A DNA stretch of 64,000 bases, from contig NZ_CP125968.1 in assembly GCF_030067815.1 (NCBI RefSeq), positions 2,596,001 to 2,660,000 of the forward strand, given 5' to 3'. Below are positions 18,527 to 29,606 of the stretch, one piece after another (within the stretch, counting starts at the first letter, position 1; every line of letters starts with the position of its first letter). Origin of the DNA: Sporosarcina thermotolerans (GTDB taxonomy: Bacteria > Bacillota > Bacilli > Bacillales_A > Planococcaceae). The notes beneath the pieces were generated by a model. The model made no database searches. It saw only the letters and a list, made by a program, of their open reading frames with translations, and was not told where the DNA came from. Both the position numbers and the translations under genes were made by a program.

Positions 18527-19342
18527 TTAATTAGTATTTTCACTATCAAAAAAACGCCATTTCAAGCTATATGCATAAATCCATGTCCCATTATAATTAG
18601 TATCAATCTGTTCCGACTGGCCATCGCAAAAGAAAACTGAAGCATCTTTTACAATTACTGATGCTTCATAAATATCACCAGAGTAATTATCTAAAGGTGG
18701 TCTTAGATTCAGAGCCGTGACTCCTTCAAAAATCATTTCAATACTACTACACTGTTGGCTATCTACTTTAACCGTTACTTTTCTTAAATTAGTTAAATTC
18801 ATAATTTTATCGGAATCAACAAAACCCCCACTAACATAGTTGATTTCATTAATAATAGAATCATGAAAAAAGCACGTCTGTTTCATAAGCATATTCACAT
18901 CATCTTGCGTCTCGATAAAATGCCATTCTGTATGGTTTATATCACTATATAAATTTTTTTCAAAAATACTACCTCTTAGAGGAATTGCTTCGCCATTTAA
19001 TAACTTAATTAAGGAATCAGTATTATTCCACAACCATGGAAAACCAATATAATCAAAAAATTTGATATTTGATTTTAATAATCCCTTATATCTATCTAGT
19101 TGCTCATCTACAGATTGTGATTTTAGATAAATCCAGTCACTTGGTCTTGCTAAATTGATTGAATTAATAAGTGCGGAAAGTTCATTGTGCGTTTTATCCA
19201 AATAATCATAAAACATTAAGCAATTCCCCATATCTTCAGGAGTCAACACTAATAACTTTTCATAGTATCCAGTGTTAATTATTGCATAAACTTCAGATTT
19301 AAAATAAGTATCCTTTTCTTTATCATAAACACGCACTCTCAT
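18527..19342 (-). CDS. Hypothetical protein
   Basis: A 271-residue soluble protein, AT-rich in codon use relative to its neighbours. The N-terminal half is helical. The C-terminal half has a recurring strand pattern (FFHDSIINEINYVSGGFVD, LRKVTVKVD, IEMIFEGVTALNLRPP, IYEASVIVKDASVFF) seen in several unclassified Bacillales proteins; I cannot name the family. ATG 19342 follows GGAGAGGGTG. No operon partner. Position next to a decayed gene and a serine hydrolase suggests an accessory island. Confidence 0.6.
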   Translation of the reverse strand: MRVRVYDKEKDTYFKSEVYAIINTGYYEKLLVLTPEDMGNCLMFYDYLDKTHNELSALINSINLARPSDWIYLKSQSVDEQLDRYKGLLKSNIKFFDYIGFPWLWNNTDSLIKLLNGEAIPLRGSIFEKNLYSDINHTEWHFIETQDDVNMLMKQTCFFHDSIINEINYVSGGFVDSDKIMNLTNLRKVTVKVDSQQCSSIEMIFEGVTALNLRPPLDNYSGDIYEASVIVKDASVFFCDGQSEQIDTNYNGTWIYAYSLKWRFFDSENTN

Positions 19343-19452
19343 TTAATAACACCCTCTCCACCCTCCCTAAGTAAATACATTATATCTCTCTTATTTTCCT
19401 TATTGTAGAGTACTCTATTAATACTTTATCAAAGATGACCCATTTTATCTTA

Positions 19453-20996
19453 TTACTTGTGATACGGTTCACTTTTTCTTAATGGTGAAGTTAATTGACC
19501 AGCGCTTGATTGCCATGTCTTTTGGATGAATATTATTTTTCCACATAACAGGATAGTGAAAATCGACCATACTACCGATATGATGTACAACAAACCCACA
19601 GTGTCGGGTTCCATTTTAAAATTCTGTAACGCTGGTACTCCAATGTAAAAAGGCATTTGGATATATATGAAGTACATGATACCTAAATAGATTATTAAAA
19701 TGAAACTAATGATCCTAATCTTCTTGAAACTGGGCTTCCTAAAAGAAATCTCTTTCGTACCTTTAAATAGTTGAAAAATAGTTAATCCCACTATATATAA
19801 GATTAAAATACTAAAGATAATTACAATAAAAAGGATTATCTGCACAAGTAAATGGATTTTTGGAAAGTCCTTCTCCAACAATTTCGTGGGTGTTCCACCA
19901 TCTATTATTCTATAAAGGTTAAAACCAGAGTGATACGTTATATCCTGTTTAGAATTTGCTAAAAGGATAAGTCCAAAGGTTTTGTCTGATGAAAGTACAA
20001 TGGTTGACGTAAAGCCTGGTAAACCACCATCCATAGAAATATTATGTGGGTACACATTCCAGTTGTATCCTGCACCGTATTGATTGGGTTTGAACATTTG
20101 ATCTATGCTACTACGATCCAGTAATTTGCCTTGTGCCCCTTGCCCATCGTTTAATAGTAAACATAAAAACTTTGATAAGTCATCAACATTTGATGATAGC
20201 CCAGCAGATGCGGATGTTGCATACACTAATTCTTCTTTAAAAGGCTTTATCTTTCCCCAGTGATATCGATGACCCATTGCGGTATTCGACAATTGACTAT
20301 CATCAAAAATGAAATATCCTGTCCGGTTCATTTGAAGCGGAGTAAAGAGGTTTTCTTCCATATATTGTATGAATGATTTGCCTGTTACCTCTTCTATTAC
20401 TAACTGTAGTAAGTCCGTATTCATATTGGTGTATTCATTAACAGTCCCCGGTTTTCCCACTAACGTAACATTCTTTAGTTTGTGTTTAATTTTATTTATA
20501 ATTTCTCTGCTTTCTAAACTACTAATCTCATGTACATTTAACCTACCAGGTAATCCACTGGAGTGGTTTAGTAAATGCTCAATTTTGATTTCATTAGAAA
20601 GCAAAGTATCTTTTGTAGAAAACCAAGGAAGATAATCAACCACAGGCTGTTCAATATCTATGTAACCTTCCTCTTGGAGTTTTAGGATACCAAGTGAAAC
20701 GAATACTTTCGATACTGAACCTAAATGAAAATTAGTGCTTTCGTTTATTAGTTCAGATTTATCTCCTACATTTAAAGTGCCGTAGCCTTTAGAATATACA
20801 ACACCATTCCTGTCCACTAATGAAAATGCCATACTCGGAATATTATGTGTCCTCATGTTATATTCAATTTCTTCGTCAATCATTTTAATTTTTTCTTCTA
20901 AATTATCAATAGTTGCGGAAGCCTCAGTAGAATAGGCTAAAAAGAAGACTACAAAAATTGAAGCACACAGTAATAGTCTAAATGTTTGAGTCTTAT
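19453..20996 (-). CDS. Beta-lactamase-family serine hydrolase with membrane C-terminus (start lost by apparent indel)
   Basis: A class C beta-lactamase/penicillin-binding-protein-like hydrolase acting outside the cell. Catalytic SxxK is in LGSVSKVF (about residue 94 of the restored protein), the YxN motif is YTNMN, and a MDGGLPGF motif takes the place of the KTG-type triad. Four transmembrane helices follow the enzyme domain. The longest open frame starts at 20883 without a ribosome binding site. The same frame continues upstream through a perfect signal peptide (RLLLCASIFVVFFLAYSTEA then SA) to AT-AAGACT at 20996; one missing G would make it ATG AAG ACT, 8 bases after GAGGGGG. I therefore place the start at 20996. 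Confidence 0.78.
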
Positions 20997-21023
20997 CTTA
21001 GATTCCCCCTCATTTCATTTATA

Positions 21024-21062
21024 AAAAACAGACCCCTAAAGATTTTATGGAGTCTGTTTCTC
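21024..21062 (-). terminator. Terminator-like hairpin upstream of the serine hydrolase
   Basis: On the minus strand AACAGAC(T)CC pairs with GG(G)GTCTGTT and is followed by T6. It most likely ended the decayed gene whose tail remains at 21160-21240, or acts as a leader element of the serine hydrolase. Confidence 0.55.
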
Positions 21063-21160
21063 ATGAATTTTACCTAAATTATAACATTGTTTATTAGTGA
21101 GTCCACTTATAAATTTCCTAAAATATTCTTACTTATGACTATTTCTCTCCTCTGTTTTAC

Positions 21161-21240
21161 CACTATTTGTGATACGGTTCACTATGATTAATCCCAAACA
21201 ACTTTAAATGAACCAATAATTTTTTATATACTATTCTACC
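21161..21240 (-). pseudogene. Decayed 3' end of a second serine-hydrolase-like gene
   Basis: The 17 bases TTGTGATACGGTTCACT occur both at the 3' end of the serine hydrolase gene (about 19458) and here (about 21168). On the minus strand both encode the same C-terminus, SEPYHK and a stop. Here the frame upstream reads VHLKLFGINHSEPYHK, but soon closes. This looks like the leftover tail of a tandem duplicate. A coding-like stretch on the other strand (21245-21365) is mentioned under findings. Confidence 0.45.
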
Positions 21241-21408
21241 ACCAATCTGGCCCGATTGTGATACTGGGCGCATTCCCTTACATGGAAATGCGCGCAACAA
21301 TGAACAACATCGATAATCTTAGCCCGTTAAATGACCAGCTTGCTGTATACGCCGCCATCTTCTAATCTATTTTAGTACATCCCCCTTGTTCCCATGGCTT
21401 CCAAGATG

Positions 21409-21451
21409 AAAAAAGCGAGAATGGAAAACGACAAGTCGTTTCCATTCTCGC
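21409..21451 (-). terminator. Terminator after brxB
   Basis: On the minus strand GCGAGAATGGAAACGAC / GTCGTTTTCCATTCTCGC form a 17-bp stem (one bulged A) followed by T6. Confidence 0.88.
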
Positions 21452-21509
21452 GATAATCTGCCTTAGAGGAATTTTTCAGTGCCCTCACCTGCATAGGACT
21501 GTTTCTTTA

Positions 21510-21950
21510 TTATACTTCTTCGCAATATTCTTCGAAATAACCTTGTAGGTTTGTTACAACCGACATTGGGTCATGTCCTTCTATTTCATAGCGCCCTACT
21601 TCTGCTACAAGTTTGCCATCTTTTAATAGTGCGAAGGATGGCGATGAAGGAAGGTGGTCTTCGCCGAAAATCATACGCGCGTATGCAGTTGCTTCTTTAT
21701 CTTGTCCTGCAAAAACTGTGACAAGGTGATCAGGGCGTTTGTCGTAATGGACGGCGTGTGCTGCTGCTGGACGTGCGATGCCTCCTGCACAACCACATAC
21801 GGAGTTAACCATTACTAGAGTAGTTCCGGAACGTTTGAATGCCGCGTCTACTTCTTCAGGTGTTGTTAGTTGTTCGTAGCCGCTTGTTTCCATTTCGTTG
21901 CGTGCTGTTTTTGTGATGTCATCCATATAAAAATTAAAGTCCATTGTCAT
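21510..21950 (-). CDS. brxB: Bacilliredoxin BrxB (YqiW family)
   Basis: A 146-residue thioredoxin-fold protein that removes bacillithiol from S-bacillithiolated proteins after oxidative stress. The diagnostic CGC motif is in [10 protein letters not shown] near residue 53, and the flanking [11 protein letters not shown] and [18 protein letters not shown] are family hallmarks. The cis-Pro loop is [14 protein letters not shown] 21950 follows GGGGA at 8 bases. Monocistronic, with a strong terminator. Confidence 0.93.
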   Translation of the reverse strand: MTMDFNFYMDDITKTARNEMETSGYEQLTTPEEVDAAFKRSGTTLVMVNSVCGCAGGIARPAAAHAVHYDKRPDHLVTVFAGQDKEATAYARMIFGEDHLPSSPSFALLKDGKLVAEVGRYEIEGHDPMSVVTNLQGYFEEYCEEV

Positions 21951-22048
21951 TTTAGTCGTCCCCTTTCTTTGTATGAGTTTATCATAGCAGGTGGTACATT
22001 TAGTTGCAAAAAAGATAGATTGGAAATGAATAATTTCTAAAAAACGGA

Positions 22049-22170
22049 TTTTCGCTTCGGGTGGACGCTTTCCAATCGAACTACGAAGAGTTCGATTTGC
22101 CGTATTTCTGCGCTCCTTTTGCAGAAATTAAGGCAGGGGTTGCTGGAGTCGCCACCTTCCGCTACAATCC
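22049..22170. repeat. Dispersed palindromic repeat, copy B (diverged)
   Basis: Arms GGGTGGACGCTTTCC and GGAGTCGCCACC match the family at 18209, 30654 and 37539. Between them lie two unrelated hairpins, ATCGAACT/AGTTCGAT and ATTTCTGC/GCAGAAAT. It lies directly behind the meaB stop, filling the gap to brxB. Confidence 0.8.
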
Positions 22171-22178
22171 TAATAGTG

Positions 22179-23264
22179 TTATTCATTAGAGAAAATCCTG
22201 TCTACTGCGTTTGCGACTGTGATATCGCCTGACAACAACTGGCCTTCCAGATCAGTTACAAGTTCTCTCTTCCCTTTTTCGGAGAAGAAGTTGTCGATTA
22301 GTCGGTCGCGGATCATGGAGTGGAACCAGTCTTTTGTTTGGGATTGTCTGCGTTCGTTCCATACCCCGCTTACTATCATTTGATCTTGAAAGTTGGTGAT
22401 GGTTTCCCAGACTTTGTCGAGTCCTGTTTTTTGTAGCGATGAAACAGGCATGGCGATGGTTGTCCATCCTAATGTTGCGGGTTGGAGGAAATGAAGCAAT
22501 TGACTGTATTCTCTTACTGTCTTTTTAGCAAGCTTCAAGTTATCGCCATCCGCTTTATGGACGATGATGGCGTCTGCGAGTTCCATTATCCCTTTTTTCA
22601 TACCTTGTAATTCGTCTCCGGCACCAGTTAAAACAAGAAGCATGAAGAAGTCGACCATTCCCCTTACGACGGTTTCACTTTGGCCAACACCGACTGTTTC
22701 GATGAGGATGATGTCGTATCCCGCTGCTTCACATAAGAGCATTGTTTCCCGTGTCTTTCTGTGGACTCCGCCAAGTGTTCCGGAAGAGGGGGACGGCCGG
22801 ATGAAGGCGTTCTTATGCCTCGCGAGCGTCTCCATTCTTGTTTTATCGCCTAATATGCTTCCGCCTGTCACAGTTGAGCTTGGGTCAATAGCGAGCACAG
22901 CCACCTTAGACCCACGCTCAGCCAACTGAAGGCCGAACGCTTCGATGAATGTGCTTTTCCCAGCCCCCGGTACTCCCGTTATGCCGATTCGAATACTGTT
23001 TCCTGTCTGAGGAAGCAGTTTTTTCAATAGATCTTGACCCGCCTTCTTATCCGTTACATTTATGCTTTCCAATAGAGTGATTGCTTTGGATAAATGAAGT
23101 CTTTACCCGTTACAGATTTCTGCGTAAAGATCCTCGATCTCAATTGCTCTTTCTTTTTTAACAAATCGTTTGCGAGTTGGGGCAACCATGCCATCATGCG
23201 AGGACTCAATGCCGTTCATTACATGCAATGCGCTGTCGTCCTGTAAACGATTCTTTTTATTCAC
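22179..23264 (-). CDS. meaB: Methylmalonyl-CoA mutase-associated GTPase (in-frame stop near the N-terminus)
   Basis: A G3E GTPase chaperone that loads and protects the B12 cofactor of methylmalonyl-CoA mutase. Walker [10 protein letters not shown], the base-specific motif [16 protein letters not shown] and the switch region [10 protein letters not shown] are present. The start is GTG 23264, which overlaps the mutB stop as GTGA. From there the frame encodes 53 residues (ending [11 protein letters not shown]), meets TAA at 23105-23103 and continues in the same frame as [13 protein letters not shown] into the main domain. Total about 361 residues, close to family length. The stop is either a base error or a real nonsense mutation; if real, an internal TTG at 23072 could only give a truncated protein. 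Confidence 0.82.
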
Positions 23265-25413
23265 TCTGTCACTTCCTCATAACCGAGCGCTTTGTAAATA
23301 TCTTCTATCACTTTCTGTGCCGCTACAGGGATGACCGTTCCAGGACCGAATATTGCCGTCGCGCCATTACTTCTTAGGAAGTCATAGTCCTGGGCAGGAA
23401 TGACCCCGCCAACGACAATCAGGATGTCTTCACGGCCGATTTTCTTCAGTTCGTTATGCAATGTAGGCACAAGTGTTTTATGTCCTGCCGCAAGTGAACT
23501 TACTCCGATGACATGCACATCATTTTCAGCAGCCTGCAACGCAGTCTCTTCCGGAGTTTGAAATAAAGGACCGATATCCACGTCGAATCCGAGGTCGGCA
23601 AATGATGAGGCAATTACTTTCGCGCCACGGTCATGTCCGTCTTGTCCCATTTTTGCAATAAGAATCCGCGGTCGACGGCCTTCATTTTCTAAAAACTCTT
23701 CAGACATTCTTTTCACTTCTTCGATTTCTTCAGCATTCGTGAAGTTCGAGCTGTATACGCCACTCACCGAACGAATCACCGCCTTATGTCTGCCCGACAC
23801 TTTCTCGATTGCATCCGAGATTTCCCCTATCGTTGCCCTTGCCCTTGCTGCTTCCACCGATAACGAAAGAAGATTACCTTCTCCGTCCTGTGCGGCATGA
23901 GTAAGTGCTTCCAACGCTTTTTCGACTGCATTTTCATTGCGATTCTTTTTCACTTCATGAATACGATCGATTTGTTTTTGGCGAACAAGCGAATTGTCGA
24001 TATCCAAAATATCAATCGGCTCTTCTTTTTCAAGTCGGTATTTATTCACCCCGACAATTGTTTCTGCACGCGAGTCAATTTTCGCTTGACGTTTTGCAGC
24101 TGCTTCCTCGATTTTCATTTTCGGCAAACCAGTTTCGATTGCCTTCGCCATACCGCCCAATTCTTCGATTTCTTCGATTAAAGCCCAAGCCTTTTCCGTT
24201 AGTTCAGCGGTTAGCTTTTCGACATAATATGAGCCGCCCCATGGGTCAATCGTTTTCGTCATATATGTTTCTTCCTGAAGGAATAATTGCGTATTACGCG
24301 CTATTCTTGCTGAGAAATCAGTCGGTAGTGCAATCGCTTCGTCAAGTGCATTTGTGTGTAATGACTGCGTATGGCCCATTGCTGCAGCATTTGCCTCAAT
24401 CAATGTTCGGGTTACGTTATTAAACGGATCCTGCTCTGTCAAACTCCATCCCGAGGTTTGGGAATGAGTTCGTAAGGCGAGTGATTTCGGGTTTGATGGA
24501 TTGAATGATTGCATCATTTGTGCCCAAATTTTTCGAGCTGCGCGCATCTTGGCGATTTCCATGAAGTAATTCATGCCAATTGCCCAGAAGAAAGATAGGC
24601 GTGGGCGAATGAATCGATATCAATGCCTGCTTTAAGTCCAGTCCGGACATATTCCAACCCATCCGCCAATGTATAAGCAAGCTCGATATCCGCTGTTGCC
24701 CCGGCTTCTTGCATATGGTAGCCAGAGATTGAAATGGAATTGAATTTCGGCATATTCTTTGATGTATACTCAAAAATATCCGCAATAATCCGCATCGACA
24801 TTTCAGGCGGGAAAATATACGTATTGCGAACCATATATTCTTTCAAAATATCATTTTGAATCGTCCCAGAGAGTTTTGATGGCGAAACACCTTGCTCCTC
24901 AGCAGCAACGATATAAAAAGCCATGATTGGAAGAACCGCACCATTCATTGTCATTGATACCGACATTTGATCGAGTGGAATCCCGTCAAAAAGGATTTTC
25001 ATATCTTCGACCGAATCGATTGCGACACCGGCCTTTCCAACATCGCCTGTTACACGTGGATGATCGGAGTCATAGCCACGGTGTGTCGCGAGGTCAAAGG
25101 CGACAGATAATCCTTTTTGCCCCATCGCCAAGTTCCGTCGATAAAAGGCATTACTCTCTTCTGCAGTTGAGAATCCTGCATACTGCCTAACAGTCCATGG
25201 ACGAGCTACATACATTGTTGGATAAGGCCCACGCGTATTCGGTGCGATGCCCGGTAGATCATCCAAATGCGAAATTCCCGCAACATCCTCAATTGAATAG
25301 CTTTTTTTAATTTCAATTCCTTCATTCGTAAGGAACGGCTTTTCATTACTTACGGAATGATTTGTGATTTTCAGCGCGTTGATATCAACTTTATTGAAAT
25401 CTGGTTTCATCAT
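23261..25413 (-). CDS. mutB: Methylmalonyl-CoA mutase large subunit (one apparent indel)
   Basis: B12-dependent isomerase that converts (R)-methylmalonyl-CoA to succinyl-CoA. The N-terminal TIM barrel has [20 protein letters not shown] and the substrate-binding [15 protein letters not shown]. The C-terminal B12 domain has the DxHxxG cofactor motif in [13 protein letters not shown] and the [12 protein letters not shown] stretch. About 718 residues after repair. The frame breaks near 24603 (GCCCAC, probably GCCCCAC); corrected, it reads [21 protein letters not shown] 25413 follows GGGGGG. It overlaps mutA by 23 bases and meaB by 4, so the three are a tight operon. Confidence 0.92.
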
Positions 25414-27097
25414 TTGTAGCCCCCCCTTGCCATGAATCAAAAATGGTATGGAGTTTTTCAATTTTGTTTTGACCACTGAAAATTGTGCCGTTCAACCCTT
25501 TCGCACACCATTTTCGTTCAGTTTCCTTATCGACTTTACCTGCGACATCCAATAGTAGACCTTCAGGCATTTTTTCAAGGATTGATTCAACGATATTAGA
25601 CAGTTCCTCATCCGTAGCACAAATAATTGCGTAGTCAGGTTTCGCTGTATTCAACCATTCAATAGCTTGTTCGGCTGTTTGGAATGAAGGACTCCATTCA
25701 CTTTTTATACCGCCTGAAGCCAAGAATCCTGTAACGAAATCTGCACGAGGCTTGAAGTTTTTTAACTCGCCGAATGTAACTAACACTGTTTTAGGCTGGT
25801 TTTCACTCGCTAATTTCCGAAAATCCTCGAATGGTTTCGCTAGCCTATTCAGTTGCTTGAACCCATCCCAATCATCAAAATTTGTAGTTCCAAGTTCGGC
25901 ATATACATTTGTGCCGGTAAGTGATCTTTTGCCAGTATTCACTTCTGTTTGACGTTTTGACAAGAGTTCCTTCAATTCGCCACCTTGAAGAAAGACGTCA
26001 AGTCCACCCTTATTTTCGATTTCCAAAAATAAATCCCAAGCCTTTTCGACAAGTTCATCAGTTAATTCCTCGATGAAGTATGAACCGCCAGCAGGGTCAA
26101 GCACTTTTTCTACATGAGTTTCTTCCTTTAAAACAAGTTGAATATTCCTTGCATATCGTATCGAACTTGCATTTGGCCCAGTCAAACAATCATGAGGATG
26201 AACTGTTATAAAGTCAGAGCCGCCCAAAATTGCTGCAAATGTTTCATTTCCTGCACGCAGCAAATTTACATAGGGATCCAGTTTTGAGTAGGATCGTACT
26301 GAAGTTACAGCCATTATTGGTATATATGGTGCATCGTCAATTTCATATGCTTTTGAAAAAGCTTTCCATAGAATCCGGAATGCTCGTAGTTTAGCAATTT
26401 CCATGAAAAAATGCGTGTCAATTGCAAACCGGACGAAGAAATTATCCGCAAACGATTGGAATGATTCTGTCCCTTCAGCAATTCGGGCAGCTTCAGAAAG
26501 GGCGATGGCAAGTTCTAAAACAGCATCGGCACCATCATGATGTACTTTCCAAAGATCCGCACCGATTGTCCTTAAATTTTTATAACCGACAGAAATTATC
26601 CAATCTTCCGACTGAACGACCCCCTTCACGTTTTCCCTAATTTCATGATGAACAAAATCAAAAGCTCTTAAAATAGGATCATCATTCTTAATGTTCATAA
26701 AAAACACGGGATATTCCGACAGCAATGAGGCTAACTGCAGTAATTCATCCTCTTCCCAGTCAAATGAAAACGAGCCATCGTAAACGATTGATTCATTTCC
26801 TCTATCAAGTGAATTTTTCAGTTCGGCAATAAAAGAAGATGCATGATCAGCAATGGTTTGTTGTGCAATTGTCCAACCTCGGTTTTCTTTCATTGACTGA
26901 ATGGTTGTCGTGTTTTCATTGTTTGTTTTTTTATAATCTGTTTTTTCGAAATAAAGGGGCTGGAGGTTAATGCCCTCCCATGTTTTTGCAATTAGACTTT
27001 CATATGGCTTTCCTTTAAGTGATTGTATAGCAATCTCTTTCCACTGCTTAAAGTCCGCTTTATTAAATGTTGTTTTTTTCATATTTTCAACTGTCAA
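25391..27097 (-). CDS. mutA: Methylmalonyl-CoA mutase small subunit
   Basis: 568 residues, homologous to the large subunit but without the B12-binding DxHxxG motif, which is the rule for the small chain of the heterodimer. Recognisable parts are [58 protein letters not shown] and the degenerate C-terminal flavodoxin-like domain ending before the overlap with mutB. The start is TTG 27097 with AAAGGAG 8 bases upstream. It heads the mutA-mutB-meaB operon; the gap to bkdB holds the bkd terminator. Confidence 0.9.
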   Translation of the reverse strand: MTVENMKKTTFNKADFKQWKEIAIQSLKGKPYESLIAKTWEGINLQPLYFEKTDYKKTNNENTTTIQSMKENRGWTIAQQTIADHASSFIAELKNSLDRGNESIVYDGSFSFDWEEDELLQLASLLSEYPVFFMNIKNDDPILRAFDFVHHEIRENVKGVVQSEDWIISVGYKNLRTIGADLWKVHHDGADAVLELAIALSEAARIAEGTESFQSFADNFFVRFAIDTHFFMEIAKLRAFRILWKAFSKAYEIDDAPYIPIMAVTSVRSYSKLDPYVNLLRAGNETFAAILGGSDFITVHPHDCLTGPNASSIRYARNIQLVLKEETHVEKVLDPAGGSYFIEELTDELVEKAWDLFLEIENKGGLDVFLQGGELKELLSKRQTEVNTGKRSLTGTNVYAELGTTNFDDWDGFKQLNRLAKPFEDFRKLASENQPKTVLVTFGELKNFKPRADFVTGFLASGGIKSEWSPSFQTAEQAIEWLNTAKPDYAIICATDEELSNIVESILEKMPEGLLLDVAGKVDKETERKWCAKGLNGTIFSGQNKIEKLHTIFDSWQGGATNDETRFQ

Positions 27098-27239
27098 TGG
27101 AATTGCTCCTTTCGTTATTCATGAGGAGTCGTGAAAACTATGTAGAAATTATTTTATAATTCTTTAAAGCCTATTTATAGTGTACCTGACATGCAATTTC
27201 TTTGAAAGTCAGAATGGCAAATTTACTCTCTTCATACAC

Positions 27240-27271
27240 AAAAAAGCTGTCCCCCTAAAAGAGAGACAGCT
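27240..27271 (-). terminator. Terminator of the bkd operon
   Basis: On the minus strand AGCTGTCTCTC and GGGGGACAGCT pair around TTTTA, followed by T6. Confidence 0.85.
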
Positions 27272-27280
27272 GAAATTTCA

Positions 27281-28602
27281 TCAATAGACAGATGTGTTAT
27301 CTGCTGTTATATTTTCGAGTATTTCTTTAACGCGTGCAAGGAAACGTCCCGCTACAGTCCGTCCAATACACGGTGATCAAGTGATAGGCAAAGGTTTACC
27401 ATATCTCTTACAGCGATCATGCCACCATTCATGACGACAGGACGTTTCACGATGGATTCGACCTGTAGGATGGCAGCTTGCGGATAATTGATAATACCCA
27501 TCGATTGGATAGATCCGAAAGATCCTGTGTTGTTTACAGTGAATGTACCGCCTTGCATTTCGTCGGATTTGAGTTTTCCTGAACGGACTTTTGAAGCCAA
27601 TTCATTGATTTCCCTTCCGATTCCTTTAATTGTTTTTTCATCTGCATGTTTGATGACAGGTACAAACAAAGCATCTTCCGTTGCTACTGCGATGGAAATA
27701 TTGATGTCTTTCTTTTGGATGATTTTGTCCCCGGCCCACATGGAATTCATCATAGGGAATTCTTTCAATGCCTGTGATACAGCCTTCACGAAGAAAGCGA
27801 AGTATGTCAGATTGAAGCCTTCCTTTTGTTTGAAATCATTTTTCAATGAATCACGGTATTGGACAAGATTCGTCACATCGACTTCAATCATAGTCCACGC
27901 ATGAGGTGCTTCATGCTTAGAACGGAGCATGTTAGTCGCAATTGCTCGGCGCACACCAGTGATTGGAATTTCGATATCACCAGCAGCAGTAGGAATTGCC
28001 TCAGGGGCAGCAGGTTTGTTAACTGGACGCGCCTCTTGGGAGGGTGCCGCCTGAACAACTTCAGCAACCGGTTCAACTTTCTGTGCAGCCGCTGTTGGAA
28101 TTTCGCCACTGTCGATAATCGCTTGAAGGTCTTTACGCGTTATGCGCCCTTCTTTTCCGGATCCTTCAACGAGCGAAAGGTCGATATTGTTTTCTTGCGC
28201 CATTCTCATAACTGCTGGTGAAAAGCGGGCTGCTCCTGCTCCGCGTTTAAGAGGCGAGGCCGGTTTTTGAGATCCAGCAGCTGGCATTTCGTTCGCAGGT
28301 TCCTCTTTTGCAGGCACTGCTGCAGGTTGACTAACCTGTTCAGCATTCCCTTCCGCTCCGCCTTCCGTTTCAATCGTACAGACGACGACTCCCACTTCCA
28401 CCGTTTCGCCCTCTTGCACGGTAATTTCTTTAATTACACCAGCGAAAGATGAAGGGATTTCCGCAGTAACTTTATCCGTATTCACTTCTGCCAATGGATC
28501 GTATTTATTAACCGTGTCGCCGGGTTTAACAAGCCACTTTTCAATCGTTCCTTCTGTAACGCTTTCGCCAAGTTTAGGCATTTCGATTTTTTCAATTGCC
28601 AC
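27281..28602 (-). CDS. bkdB: Branched-chain keto-acid dehydrogenase E2, lipoamide acyltransferase (one apparent indel)
   Basis: Core of the complex that decarboxylates the keto acids of Val, Ile and Leu to acyl-CoAs. One lipoyl domain (lipoyl Lys in NTDKVTAEIPSSF, about residue 43), a Pro/Ala/Glu-rich linker, an E3/E1-binding domain (FSPAVMRMAQENNIDLSLVEG) and the catalytic domain ending in LDHRVLDG with the active-site His. The open frame stops at 27352 within this motif. A missing base near 27355 restores the usual C-terminus (LVAGRFLARVKEILENI) with a stop at 27281, about 441 residues. Last gene of the bkd operon. Confidence 0.9.
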
Positions 28603-28622
28603 TTCGAAATCCTCCTTTCCGA

Positions 28623-29606
28623 TTAAAATTCTGCTAATTCACGCGCTGCTTTTTCAACTTTATCCGGGTTGACCATGAAGAACTTTTCCATTGTTGGAGC
28701 ATATGGCATAGCAGGAATATCAGGTCCCGCAAGACGTTTGATAGGTGCATCAAGGTCAAAGAGGCAGTTCTCTGCGATTATCGCAGAAACTTCACTCATT
28801 ACGCTACCTTCCAGGTTGTCTTCCGTCACTAACAATACCTTACCCGTTTTTGAAGCAGCTTCAATGATTGCTTCTTTATCGAGTGGATAAATTGTACGCA
28901 AGTCTAAGATATGTGCAGATATTCCATCTTCAGCAAGCCTTTCAGCTGCTTGTAGTGCAAAATGTACACATAGTCCGTATGTGATGATCGTAATATCATC
29001 ACCTTCACGCTTCACATCGGCCTTACCTATCGGCAAAACGTATTCCTCTTCAGGAACTTCGCCTTTTATCAAACGGTATGCACGCTTATGCTCAAAGAAA
29101 AGTACCGGATCATCATCTCTGATAGCCGCCTTCAAGAGACCTTTTGCATCGTAAGGAGTAGAAGGAATAACGATTTTCAATCCTGGTGTACTTGCGAACA
29201 TGGACTCGACTGATTGGGAATGGTATAACGCACCATGAATTCCACCACCAAATGGAGCGCGGATAACAATCGGACAAGACCAATCATTGTTTGAACGGTA
29301 ACGGATTTTCGCTGCTTCAGAAACAATCTGGTTCACCGCAGGCATTATGAAATCCGCGAATTGCATTTCGGCAATTGGACGCATTCCGTACATTGCAGCT
29401 CCAATTCCAACACCGGCAATCGCAGATTCTGCGAGTGGCGTGTCGAGTGCACGGTATTCACCAAATTGGTCATAAAGGCCAGTTGTCGCTTTAAATACGC
29501 CACCCTTTCTACCAACGTCCTCTCCAAGAACGAATACATTTTCATCCCGTTCCATTTCTTCCTTCATCGCAAGTGTAATTGCATCAATATATGAAAGTAC
29601 AGCCAT
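28623..29606 (-). CDS. bkdAB: Branched-chain keto-acid dehydrogenase E1 beta
   Basis: 327 residues, the beta chain of the thiamine-diphosphate E1 heterotetramer. Typical segments are VLGEDVGRKGGVFKATTGL, FGEYRALDTPLAESAIAGVG, EMQFADFIMPAVNQIVSEAA and RAPFGGGIHGALYHSQS. The ATG at 29606 overlaps the E1 alpha stop as TAATG, indicating translational coupling. GGGGGA just upstream lies within the end of the alpha gene. Confidence 0.93.
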   Translation of the reverse strand: MAVLSYIDAITLAMKEEMERDENVFVLGEDVGRKGGVFKATTGLYDQFGEYRALDTPLAESAIAGVGIGAAMYGMRPIAEMQFADFIMPAVNQIVSEAAKIRYRSNNDWSCPIVIRAPFGGGIHGALYHSQSVESMFASTPGLKIVIPSTPYDAKGLLKAAIRDDDPVLFFEHKRAYRLIKGEVPEEEYVLPIGKADVKREGDDITIITYGLCVHFALQAAERLAEDGISAHILDLRTIYPLDKEAIIEAASKTGKVLLVTEDNLEGSVMSEVSAIIAENCLFDLDAPIKRLAGPDIPAMPYAPTMEKFFMVNPDKVEKAARELAEF

